Below, one piece after another: positions 1 through 6,529 of a stretch of 11,710 nucleotides of DNA (the first letter of the stretch is position 1; every line of letters begins with the position of its first letter). Origin of the DNA: DATFGK01 sp046712825. GTDB taxonomy: Bacteria > Actinomycetota > AC-67. The notes under the pieces were generated by a model. That model searched no databases. It was not told where the DNA came from and worked only from the letters and a program-made list of their open reading frames with translations. The translations under genes and the position numbers were made by a program. The stretch lies in NCBI GenBank assembly GCA_046712825.1, contig JBKKCR010000168.1:1-11710 (forward strand). The letters are read 5' to 3'.

Positions 1-74
1 AAGAAACCGCGCTCTGTGGGTACAACCACTGTGGGCGTGCCTGGGGAGACACCCTCGGCACCCCACGTGCTCAT

Positions 75-2144
75 ATGGCTCAAGGTGCAGTTTCTCTGCC
101 TGTTTGGCGTCGACGCGTGGGGCATCCCATCGCGCGCGGCCCGATCCTGTTCGCCGGGGTCACCGCCACCCTGGTCGTGGGTTTGGTCGTCTCAGCCGTC
201 GTGCTCGCTCAGCTTGCCGGCCCCTGGGCCGAGGCCCTTTCCGGGCGCGTCGACAAGGTCGCGCTGCTGGCGGGCGCGCCCGCAGGCATGGACGCGCGCA
301 CCAAGATCTACTCGAGCGACGGGAAACTCCTGGCGATCCTTCACGGTGAAGAGAACCGCGAGCCCATCTCGCTCGCCGCCGTGCCGATGCACGTTCGCAA
401 CGCGGTCATCGCGATCGAGGATCAGCGCTTCGCGTCGCACGACGGCGTCGACGTATCGGCTTTGGGGCGTGCTCTCGTCGTCAACGCGACCGGCGGCGGG
501 ATCGAGCAGGGCGGTGGCACGATCACGATGCAGCTTGCTCGCAACGTCTATCTCCACAATCGGGCCAAGACGATCGAGCGGAAGTGGGATGAGATCGTTC
601 TCGCACGCCGGCTCGAGCGTCTTCTCTCCAAAGACCAGATCCTCGAGGAGTACCTGAACTCGGTCTACTTCGGGCGCGGGGCCTACGGGATCCAGGCCGC
701 AGCGGAAAAGTTCTTCGACAAGCCGGCGTGGCGGCTTACCGTGGGAGAGGCGGCCCTCCTCGCCGGCGTCATCCGCGCGCCCGAGCAGTTCGATCCCGTC
801 GCCCGGCCGGAGCAGTCGTTCACCCGCCGGGCAAAGGTGCTCGATTCCATGCAGCGCAACGGGATGATCGACGCGGCCCAGCGCAAGGCGGCCGAGCAGC
901 AGAAGCTTCACTTCGCAAAACGGACGCTCTCCAACGGAGTGGTGATGTCCACTCCGTACGGCGCTGCGTTCGTGGAATACGTGAAGCAGTCGCTGCTCAC
1001 GGACGTGCGGCTAGGCGCGACACCGGAGGAACGCACCGATCGTCTCTTCAACGGCGGTCTGAGGATCGAGACCACGTTGGATGCGGCGGCGCAGCGCTCG
1101 GCCGAGCGAACGATCGCCGACATCCTCGATCAGAAGGGCGATCCCTCGGCCGCTCTTGCGGCAGTGGAGCCGTCCTCGGGTGCGATCCGGTCGATGGCGG
1201 GAGCGGTCGACGCGCAGGGCTTCAACCTCGCAGCGCAAGGCCGGAGGCAGCCGGGGTCGGCCTTCAAGCCCTTCACGCTCGTCGCCGCTCTGGAAGAGGG
1301 ATTCTCGCTGTACGACGGCTACAGCGGCTCCGCTCCTCGGAAGATCACGCTTCCGAACGGACAGATCTGGAACGTGAACAACTACGAAGGCTCGCGCGGC
1401 GGCTACATGAACCTGATCACCGCGACGGAGTTCTCGGTGAACGCCGTGTACGCGCAGCTGGTGATGGACGTCGGCGCGGACAAGGTCGTCAGCGCGGCGA
1501 ATCGGATGGGGATCACGAGCACGCTCGAACCGTATCCTTCGATCGCGCTCGGCGGGCTGACGATCGGCGTTTCACCGTTGGAGTTGGCATCGGCGTATGC
1601 GACGCTCGCGGCTCAGGGCATCGCGCACCGTCCGTACGCGGTGGTGCGGGTCCTCGACCGAGACAAGGAATTGTTCCGGAACTCGTCCAAGCCGATCCGG
1701 GCGCTCGAGACCGAAGTGGCGAACAAGGTCACCGCGGTGCTGGAGCGCGTGGTTACCAACGGCACCGGCAAGCGCGCGCAAGGCCTCGGACGTCCGGCCG
1801 CCGGAAAGACCGGCACGACCGACGACTATCGCGACTCCTGGTTCGCTGGCTTCACGCCGCAGCTGTCTACCGCCGTCTGGATCGGATATCCGAAAGCGCG
1901 GATCCCGCTCCTGAACATCCACGGTCTGCCTCGCGTTTACGGCGGGAGCCTCCCTGCGGAGATCTGGACGCGGTTCATGCTCGCGGCCCTGGAAGGTAAG
2001 CCGGTTGTCGATTTCCCGGAGGTATCGCTCGGCGGCCCCAAGGGCTCGTACGTAACGTCCGACGTGACCGATTCCGCTCAGCCGGGAGATGAAGGTCCAC
2101 CGCAGGAGGACTGCTGGAAGTCCAAGGGCCGCTGCAAGCCCTGA
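75..2144 (+). CDS. Class A penicillin-binding protein (bifunctional peptidoglycan transglycosylase/transpeptidase)
   Basis: This enzyme polymerises lipid II into glycan strands and cross-links the stem peptides outside the membrane. The 689-residue product has a basic N-terminus and one membrane anchor (about residues 23-48). The GT51 domain shows EDQRFASHDGVD (E115 the likely catalytic Glu), GGGTITMQLARN (146-157) and EEYLNSVYFGRGAYGI. The transpeptidase domain has all three motifs: S395-A-F-K398 with the acylated serine, S454-V-N456, and K578-T-G-T581 followed by DSWFAGFTP. There is no PASTA repeat; the tail is short, acidic and Pro-rich and ends with two cysteines (CWKSKGRC). The usual GGSTITQQL box reads GGGTITMQL, a conservative variant. 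The ATG at 75 is chosen although no Shine-Dalgarno lies close (GGGGAG at 43-48 is too far), and the frame is open to the left edge, so a start upstream of the window cannot be excluded. It is tail to tail with the esterase, 4 bases apart. Family assignment is firm; the exact PBP subtype is not. Confidence 0.95.
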   Translation: MAQGAVSLPVWRRRVGHPIARGPILFAGVTATLVVGLVVSAVVLAQLAGPWAEALSGRVDKVALLAGAPAGMDARTKIYSSDGKLLAILHGEENREPISLAAVPMHVRNAVIAIEDQRFASHDGVDVSALGRALVVNATGGGIEQGGGTITMQLARNVYLHNRAKTIERKWDEIVLARRLERLLSKDQILEEYLNSVYFGRGAYGIQAAAEKFFDKPAWRLTVGEAALLAGVIRAPEQFDPVARPEQSFTRRAKVLDSMQRNGMIDAAQRKAAEQQKLHFAKRTLSNGVVMSTPYGAAFVEYVKQSLLTDVRLGATPEERTDRLFNGGLRIETTLDAAAQRSAERTIADILDQKGDPSAALAAVEPSSGAIRSMAGAVDAQGFNLAAQGRRQPGSAFKPFTLVAALEEGFSLYDGYSGSAPRKITLPNGQIWNVNNYEGSRGGYMNLITATEFSVNAVYAQLVMDVGADKVVSAANRMGITSTLEPYPSIALGGLTIGVSPLELASAYATLAAQGIAHRPYAVVRVLDRDKELFRNSSKPIRALETEVANKVTAVLERVVTNGTGKRAQGLGRPAAGKTGTTDDYRDSWFAGFTPQLSTAVWIGYPKARIPLLNIHGLPRVYGGSLPAEIWTRFMLAALEGKPVVDFPEVSLGGPKGSYVTSDVTDSAQPGDEGPPQEDCWKSKGRCKP

Positions 2145-2148
2145 AAGT

Positions 2149-3108
2149 TCAGCCGATCACGTCGAGGATCTGCGGAAGCGCCCAGTGAAGTTCGCGTTCC
2201 CAGTAGGGCCAGCCGTGGTAGCCGCCCAGATAGACGTCCTGGTGGTACGCAACCCCGGCAAGCTCAAGCGCCCGCAAGAACGATAGGTTCAGCTGGAAGA
2301 TGAAAGCCTCGACCGCGTAGCCGCCGACATTGGCAAGGTCGTCGCCGGCGGGGCCGCCCGGCGTGCCGGTGCCGGTCGCGATGAATAGGTCGATCTCGGA
2401 AAGATTCGCGACGAGGTCGGTCGGGTTGTGCTCCTTCCAGGTCTCGGCGTCGGCGAGCTGGTCGCCCCACACGCGATCGTCGGGCGTACCGAACTGCTCG
2501 TGCAGCACCTCGAATCCGATCCCCGACAATGGAGCGAGATATCGCGTATCGACGGCACCGGAGAAGCTCGCGGCCGCCTCGAACAGGTCGGGGTGCCGCC
2601 CCGCGTACGACATCGCTCCGAAGCCGCCCATCGACAGCCCCGCCACGGCTCGATGTCCGTCGCCCAGGGTAAGGAACGTCGCGTCGACGTAGTCGATCAG
2701 GACATCGATGTGGAACGACTCCCAGTCTCGCGAGCCGTCCACCCAGTCCGAGTACCAGCCGGAATCAGGCGAGTCACCGCCGTCGGGCATGACGATGATC
2801 ACCGGGAGATCGGCCGAAAAGGCGACGACATCGGTGTTCTCGACCCAGGTCGCGTAGGAGTCGCCGGCGCCGTGAAGCAGGTAAAGCACCGGGTAGCGGG
2901 TCGATCCGAACGCGTCGTACCCCACGGGCAGGACGACCCGGACCTTCGCTTCGGGGACGATGAGGCCGGCGGGGACCGGCACCTGAACGTCGACGCAGCG
3001 TGGGGCAGCGCAAGCGGGATCGACCGCCCGCGCGGCCAGACCTGCCAGCAACGATGCGAGCAGGACCAGGACGGCGAGGGCGCGCTTCACGCAGGTCTGA
3101 TTCGCCAT
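2149..3108 (-). CDS. Secreted putative esterase (Esterase D / antigen 85-like alpha/beta hydrolase)
   Basis: This is a 319-residue alpha/beta hydrolase of the putative esterase family (PF00756), which includes S-formylglutathione hydrolase, ferulic-acid esterase and mycobacterial antigen 85. The N-terminus is a Sec signal peptide: basic start (KR), hydrophobic ALAVLVLLASLLAGLA, and a likely cut after ARA (residue 28). The mature part shows YPVLYLLHGAGD (oxyanion region), the nucleophile elbow GLSMGG with Ser159, and a late His298 in GGYHGWPYWE. The acidic triad member is probably D256 or D257 in PAGDD. The substrate is unknown; an extracytoplasmic ester is inferred from the signal peptide. 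The reading frame stays open far upstream antisense to enolase, but the signal peptide fixes the start at 3108. A weak AAGGA lies 13 bases before the ATG. The start region is divergent from eno across 69 bp. Being related to antigen 85 does not imply mycolyltransferase activity. Confidence 0.88.
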   Translation of the reverse strand: MANQTCVKRALAVLVLLASLLAGLAARAVDPACAAPRCVDVQVPVPAGLIVPEAKVRVVLPVGYDAFGSTRYPVLYLLHGAGDSYATWVENTDVVAFSADLPVIIVMPDGGDSPDSGWYSDWVDGSRDWESFHIDVLIDYVDATFLTLGDGHRAVAGLSMGGFGAMSYAGRHPDLFEAAASFSGAVDTRYLAPLSGIGFEVLHEQFGTPDDRVWGDQLADAETWKEHNPTDLVANLSEIDLFIATGTGTPGGPAGDDLANVGGYAVEAFIFQLNLSFLRALELAGVAYHQDVYLGGYHGWPYWERELHWALPQILDVIG

Positions 3109-3177
3109 CCGGGGGCGGTTTTCCTTGGTTCTTTGCTTCACGGGAGCGGGACAACCCGCTGCTAGGCTACCCCGGCC
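3109..3177. promoter_or_regulatory. Divergent promoter region between the esterase and enolase, with eno -10-like hexamer
   Basis: These 69 bp must hold the starts of transcription for both the minus-strand esterase and plus-strand eno. On the plus strand TAGGCT at 3163-3168 fits the TAnnnT -10 consensus and ends nine bases before the eno ATG. No GGAGG-like site lies between, so the eno mRNA would be leaderless or have one or two leader bases. No convincing -35 box at normal spacing is visible (TTGCTT at 3133 is too far). On the minus strand only a weak AAGGA is seen. Promoter positions are inferred from sequence only. Confidence 0.4.
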
Positions 3178-4464
3178 ATGGCGCGCATCAGCTCTGTTCG
3201 CGCGCGGGAAGTGCTCGACTCGCGCGGAAATCCAACCGTTGAGGTCGACGTTACGCTCGACGACGAAGCGCTCGGGCGCGCGATCGTCCCTTCCGGCGCG
3301 TCCACCGGTACCCACGAGGCCATCGAACTGCGCGACCAGGACACGAAGCGGTTCGGCGGGAAGGGCGTGCTCTCGGCGGTCGAGAACGTCAACCACCGGA
3401 TCGCTCCCGAGCTGACCGGCCACGAGTCGCTCGATCAACGCGCCGTCGACCGTCTCCTCCTCGATCTTGACGGCACACCGAACAAGCGCAAGCTCGGGGC
3501 CAACGCCATCCTCGGGGTTTCGCTCGCCGTCGCCAAGGCTTCCGCCGAGTCGATGCAGCTGCCGCTGTTCCGGTACCTGGGCGGGCCGAACGCGCACGTG
3601 TTGCCGACGCCGTTCTTCAACGTGCTCAACGGCGGCGCGCATGCCGACAACAACGTCGACGTCCAGGAGTTCATGATCGCTCCGGTCGGCGCCGCTTCCT
3701 ACGGCGAGGGCTTGCGTTGGGGCGCGGAGGTCTATCACGCGCTCAAAGGTGTCTTGAACCGGCGACGGCTTTCAACGGGGGTCGGAGATGAGGGCGGCTT
3801 CGCGCCCAACCTCGACACGAACGAGGCCGCCATCGAGGCGCTCCTCGAAGCGATCCAGGCGGCGGGGCTCGAGCCGGGGGTTGAGGTCGCGCTCGGTCTC
3901 GACGTCGCGGCGACCGAGCTGTACCGGGACGGCGCCTACGTCTTCAAGGGCGAAGGGGTGACGCTGGACGCCGAGGGCCTCACCCAGCGATACGTCGACT
4001 GGGTCGCCCGCTATCCGCTCCTTTCCATCGAGGACCCGATGTCCGAGGACGATTGGAGCGGCTGGGCACACGTCACCAGCACTCTCGGCGCGAAGGTGCA
4101 GCTTGTAGGCGACGACATCTTCGTCACGAATCCCGATCGGTTCGCCGAAGGGATCTCTCGGGATGTCGCTAACGCGATCCTGATCAAGGTCAACCAGATC
4201 GGCACGTTGACCGAGACGCTCGACGTCATCGAGCTCGCGCGCAACGCGGGATACGCGGCCATGATGTCGCATCGGTCGGGCGAATCCGAGGACGCGACGA
4301 TCGCAGACCTCGCCGTCGCGACCGGCGTCGGTCAGATCAAAGCCGGAGCGCCCGCGCGGAGCGACCGGGTGGCCAAGTACAACCAGCTCTTACGCATCGA
4401 GGAGATCCTCGGCGACTCCGCGCGCTACGCGGGGACGGATCTGATCTCGGGGGGTGAGCAGTGA
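3178..4464 (+). CDS. eno: Enolase (phosphopyruvate hydratase)
   Basis: Enolase catalyses the reversible dehydration of 2-phosphoglycerate to phosphoenolpyruvate in glycolysis, in the cytoplasm with two Mg2+. The 428-residue product has full family length. It starts with RAREVLDSRGNPTVEVDV, followed by the mobile loop SGASTGTHEA. The catalytic acid/base E205 lies in GDEGGFAPN. The metal ligands are D242 (GLDVAAT), E285 (IEDPMSEDDW) and D312 (VGDDIFVTN). The catalytic base is K337 (ILIKVNQIGT). MSHRSGESED and QIKAGAPARSDR complete the active site, and AKYNQLLRIEEIL the C-terminal signature. All these sit 4-5 residues before the E. coli positions. One oddity is A389 where the family usually has Thr (QIKTG). 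The ATG at 3178 matches the family N-terminus. The TGA overlaps the next gene's GTG by four bases, so eno and the divIC-like gene form one transcript. Confidence 0.98.
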   Translation: MARISSVRAREVLDSRGNPTVEVDVTLDDEALGRAIVPSGASTGTHEAIELRDQDTKRFGGKGVLSAVENVNHRIAPELTGHESLDQRAVDRLLLDLDGTPNKRKLGANAILGVSLAVAKASAESMQLPLFRYLGGPNAHVLPTPFFNVLNGGAHADNNVDVQEFMIAPVGAASYGEGLRWGAEVYHALKGVLNRRRLSTGVGDEGGFAPNLDTNEAAIEALLEAIQAAGLEPGVEVALGLDVAATELYRDGAYVFKGEGVTLDAEGLTQRYVDWVARYPLLSIEDPMSEDDWSGWAHVTSTLGAKVQLVGDDIFVTNPDRFAEGISRDVANAILIKVNQIGTLTETLDVIELARNAGYAAMMSHRSGESEDATIADLAVATGVGQIKAGAPARSDRVAKYNQLLRIEEILGDSARYAGTDLISGGEQ

Positions 4465-4838
4465 AAGCTCGGAGCGCCGTCGTCGGGACACTGCTCGTCG
4501 TTTTACTGCTCTCGGCTCTGTATCCGATCCGGCAATACTTCACGCAGAAGACCGAGCTGAAGAAGCTAACAGCGGAAGAAGTCCTGCTTTCCCAGCGGAT
4601 CGATGCGCTCACCGAGCTGAAGTCCCGGCTCCTGACCGACGACGAGATCGAGCGGATCGCACGCGAGGAGCTCGGGATGGTTCGGCCGGGCGAGATCGCG
4701 TTCGCGATCGTCCCCGGGGCCGACGCCGCGAAGAAAGCTGCCCCGCCGATACCTTCGGTGGAGGCCGCCAAAGCCAAACCGGCGTGGTACGACCGATGGT
4801 GGGACGCCGTCGTTCACTCCTTGACGGGCATGCGCTGA
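4461..4838 (+). CDS. Septum formation initiator family protein (DivIC/FtsB-like)
   Basis: This is a small single-pass membrane protein of the division machinery. The family (FtsB in Gram-negatives, DivIC in Gram-positives) joins FtsL and FtsQ/DivIB to activate septal peptidoglycan synthesis. The 125 residues read as a short cytoplasmic end, one membrane helix (about 7-20), and a heptad-like coiled coil (about 28-58). Then comes the conserved DDEIERIAREELGMVRPGE (60-78), where family members contact their partners. The C-terminus adds an Ala/Pro/Lys-rich stretch and a Trp-rich patch (AWYDRWWDAVV, 108-118). The GTG start overlaps the eno stop (GTGA), and GGTGA lies just upstream within eno, suggesting translational coupling. 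Placement directly after eno is the usual actinobacterial arrangement and supports the call. Sequence alone does not separate FtsB from DivIC. Confidence 0.85.
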   Translation: MKARSAVVGTLLVVLLLSALYPIRQYFTQKTELKKLTAEEVLLSQRIDALTELKSRLLTDDEIERIAREELGMVRPGEIAFAIVPGADAAKKAAPPIPSVEAAKAKPAWYDRWWDAVVHSLTGMR

Positions 4839-4849
4839 CGCTTCGCCGC

Positions 4850-4855
4850 TAGCAT
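4850..4855 (+). promoter_or_regulatory. Putative -10 hexamer (TAGCAT) for a leaderless acetyltransferase mRNA
   Basis: TAGCAT fits TAnnnT and ends nine bases before the ATG at 4865, inside the 26-bp gap after the divIC-like gene. No Shine-Dalgarno lies before the ATG. TTGACG at 4821-4826 looks like a -35 box but the 23-base spacer is too long to pair with it. The inference is a separate, nearly leaderless transcript. Confidence 0.35.
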
Positions 4856-4864
4856 CCTCGCGGC

Positions 4865-5941
4865 ATGACGCTACGGATCGAAGTCCCGTCCGGCGAAGCT
4901 GCGCTCACGAGCTTCCTGGAGTTCCGCGATCTCGTGTATGCGGATCGCGCGGTGCGCTGGCCGACGTTCACCGGCGTGCACCTTCCGATGATCGAGGGGA
5001 AGGGGCCGTTCGCCGAACGGCGGCTCTTCCGCCCGTTCCTTGCGCTCGACGAGGGTGAGCCTGCCGCGCGCGCGCTCGCGATGGTGGACGAGCGCTACAT
5101 CGAGCATTGGAACGAGAACCTCGGGCACGTGATCCTTTTCGAGGCGTTGCCGGGCGCCCGCGAAGCGAGCCGCGCCGTGCTCGACGCGGCGTGTGTCTGG
5201 CTGCGCGAGCAAGGGATGGAGGCCGCGCGGGCGGGATACAGCAGCCAGGAGTTCCCGTTCGTGACCGACGACTACGAGTCGCTGCCGGCGGGGTTCATGC
5301 GGCACAACCCGCCCGAGTACCACACCATGCTTAAAGACGCAGGGTTCGAGACGGAGATGGGATGGGTCGACTACAAGATCCGCGTGACTCCGGAATTGAT
5401 CGAGCGGTACCGGAGCGCGCTCGAAAGCGCCAAACTCGCCGGGTATGAGATCGTTCCGCTCCGAGACGTTCCAGAACGTGATCGCGTTCGGCAGTTCACC
5501 CGTCTGTGGAACCAAGCGTTCGCGGGCCACTGGGGGAATACGCCGATGTCGGAGGGCGAGTTCGGCCTCTTCTTCGAGCTGCTCTCCGGCTTCGGCATGC
5601 TCGACACGTCGGTGATCGCCTATCGCGACGGCGATCCTGCCGGCGTGCTCTGGGTCACGCCGGATCCGAGCATCACCGCGAGCGCGGAAGGGCGGCCGCT
5701 GCGGGATGACGAGAAGGTGAACTTCCTTGGGATCGGCGTGCACGAGAAGGCTCGCGGCACCGGCCTCAACCTCGGGATGGCCTCCTACGCCTACCTCGAG
5801 CTCATCCGTGGGGGCGCCCGGTGGCTCTCATACACCCTGGTGAGGGACGACAATTGGCCGTCGCGCCGGACGGCCGAGAAGCTCGGCGGCGCGGTCTGCG
5901 CTAGCTTCTTGGTGTACAAGCGGGCATTCGGCCGTCGCTGA
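4865..5941 (+). CDS. Tandem GNAT-fold N-acetyltransferase
   Basis: The 358-residue cytoplasmic protein looks like two GNAT folds in a row. The C-terminal half carries the acetyl-CoA motif A: FLGIGVHEKARGTGLN, with R297-G298-T299-G300 for the pyrophosphate loop, followed by a long helix and SYTLVRDDNWPSRRTAEKLG, typical of the GNAT motif B end. The N-terminal half (about 1-175) resembles the non-catalytic half of YghO-like two-domain acetyltransferases: HWNENLGHVILFEAL, an Ala-rich helix (LDAACVWLREQGM), then HNPPEYHTMLKDAGFE. It lacks a canonical R/QxxGxG/A loop, so probably only the second half binds acetyl-CoA. The acceptor substrate cannot be told. The gene sits between the divIC-like and S1 genes, is not part of the usual actinobacterial cluster, and seems to have its own promoter. 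No transmembrane segment is evident. Confidence 0.75.
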   Translation: MTLRIEVPSGEAALTSFLEFRDLVYADRAVRWPTFTGVHLPMIEGKGPFAERRLFRPFLALDEGEPAARALAMVDERYIEHWNENLGHVILFEALPGAREASRAVLDAACVWLREQGMEAARAGYSSQEFPFVTDDYESLPAGFMRHNPPEYHTMLKDAGFETEMGWVDYKIRVTPELIERYRSALESAKLAGYEIVPLRDVPERDRVRQFTRLWNQAFAGHWGNTPMSEGEFGLFFELLSGFGMLDTSVIAYRDGDPAGVLWVTPDPSITASAEGRPLRDDEKVNFLGIGVHEKARGTGLNLGMASYAYLELIRGGARWLSYTLVRDDNWPSRRTAEKLGGAVCASFLVYKRAFGRR

Positions 5942-6070
5942 CCGGTTCGGCGTGGTGCCGTTCTGCGGCGCCATTGACCGCCCATCCGACGCAGCCGTAC
6001 GATTGCCCGCGTCCCCGGCGATATGCTGCGGGAAGGAACCCGGGTGACGCTTCGCCGCCCGGCCCGACAT

Positions 6071-6079
6071 GGGAAGGAG
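6071..6079 (+). promoter_or_regulatory. Shine-Dalgarno that decides the S1-protein start
   Basis: GGGAAGGAG lies eleven bases before the GTG at 6091. The frame is open upstream to a TTG at 5974, but this site and the family N-terminus (MPxEVGxVVEG) both point to the GTG. An optional -10-like TATGCT at 6022-6027 could start the transcript about 60 bases upstream. Confidence 0.55.
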
Positions 6080-6090
6080 CCTGGTTCGTA

Positions 6091-6459
6091 GTGCCGGCAG
6101 AAGTGGGAGCAGTTGTCGAAGGTACGGTAATCCGCATCGCGCCTTACGGCGCGTTCCTCCAGCTCGATACGGGGGAGACGGGCCTCGTGCACATCTCCGA
6201 GATCGACAAGAACTTCGTCAAGGACGTGCGCGAGCACCTCCGCGAGAACGACAAGGTGACCGTCAAGGTCATCGGCATCAAGGATGGCGGAAAGATCGAC
6301 CTTTCGATCAAGCAAGCCGCCTCCGACTGGCAGCCTGAGGCTCCACGCAGGGCCCGGACGAAGGATCCAGAGTTCGAAGCGAAGCTCAAGCGTTTCATGC
6401 GCCAGTCCGAGGAGCGGCTCGTCGACTGGCGCCGTCAGCGCGAAGCCAAGAGGGGATAG
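6091..6459 (+). CDS. S1 domain RNA-binding protein (YabR/YugI-like)
   Basis: The 122-residue protein is a single S1 (OB-fold) RNA-binding domain plus a basic tail. Residues 1-76 give the S1 fold: VGAVVEGTVIRIAPYGAFL, then TGLVHISEI, VKDVREHLRENDKVTVKVI, and KIDLSIKQA at the end of the barrel. These follow the S1 repeats of ribosomal protein S1 and polynucleotide phosphorylase. Residues 94-122 (FEAKLKRFMRQSEERL followed by a basic end) match the C-terminal extension of Bacillus YabR/YugI-type proteins. The role is probably general RNA or ribosome binding; the target is unknown. In Firmicutes the S1 gene directly follows divIC; here a GNAT gene separates them. A strong terminator lies 17 bases downstream. 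The frame upstream of 6091 has low-complexity, non-homologous sequence and is left out. Confidence 0.85.
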   Translation: MPAEVGAVVEGTVIRIAPYGAFLQLDTGETGLVHISEIDKNFVKDVREHLRENDKVTVKVIGIKDGGKIDLSIKQAASDWQPEAPRRARTKDPEFEAKLKRFMRQSEERLVDWRRQREAKRG

Positions 6460-6476
6460 CGCGACGACAAAGCCGG

Positions 6477-6506
6477 GAGGCGGCCTGCGGGCCGCCTCTT
6501 CGTTTT
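6477..6506 (+). terminator. Intrinsic (rho-independent) terminator after the S1 gene
   Basis: GAGGCGGCC (6477-6485) and GGCCGCCTC (6490-6498) form a perfect 9-bp GC-rich stem around the four-base loop TGCG. TTCGTTTT follows. It begins 17 bases after the S1 stop codon and ends before the DUF501 promoter-like hexamer, so it separates the eno-to-S1 block from DUF501-ppx. Confidence 0.85.
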
Positions 6507-6516
6507 GGCGGTGAGC

Positions 6517-6522
6517 TAGGCT
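6517..6522 (+). promoter_or_regulatory. Putative -10 hexamer (TAGGCT) for leaderless DUF501-ppx mRNA
   Basis: TAGGCT ends seven bases before the A of the DUF501 ATG at 6530, the spacing expected if transcription starts exactly on that A. There is no Shine-Dalgarno. The same hexamer precedes eno. It lies directly after the terminator, as expected for a new transcription unit. No clear -35 box is seen. Confidence 0.45.
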
Positions 6523-6529
6523 GAGCTCG

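Noticed and set aside
728..1999. A 423-codon plus-strand frame inside the PBP gene
   Set aside because: Arg-rich low-complexity translation in another frame of a gene with complete PBP motifs.
2149..3108. Calling the esterase a mycolyltransferase (antigen 85)
   Set aside because: Only the general fold and triad are shared; nothing in the window shows mycolic-acid metabolism.
3109..3738. N-terminal extension of the esterase frame antisense to eno
   Set aside because: A clear signal peptide begins at 3108, and the upstream part lies opposite well-conserved enolase sequence.
4821..4855. TTGACG as -35 paired with TAGCAT as -10
   Set aside because: The spacer is 23 bases, well beyond the normal 16-19.
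4871..5743. A 290-codon minus-strand frame opposite the GNAT gene
   Set aside because: No recognisable motif; the plus-strand frame has the GNAT acetyl-CoA loop.
5974..6090. Upstream extension of the S1 protein to a TTG at 5974
   Set aside because: Adds Pro/Arg-rich sequence unlike the family; GGGAAGGAG and the MPAEVGAVVEG start favour GTG 6091.
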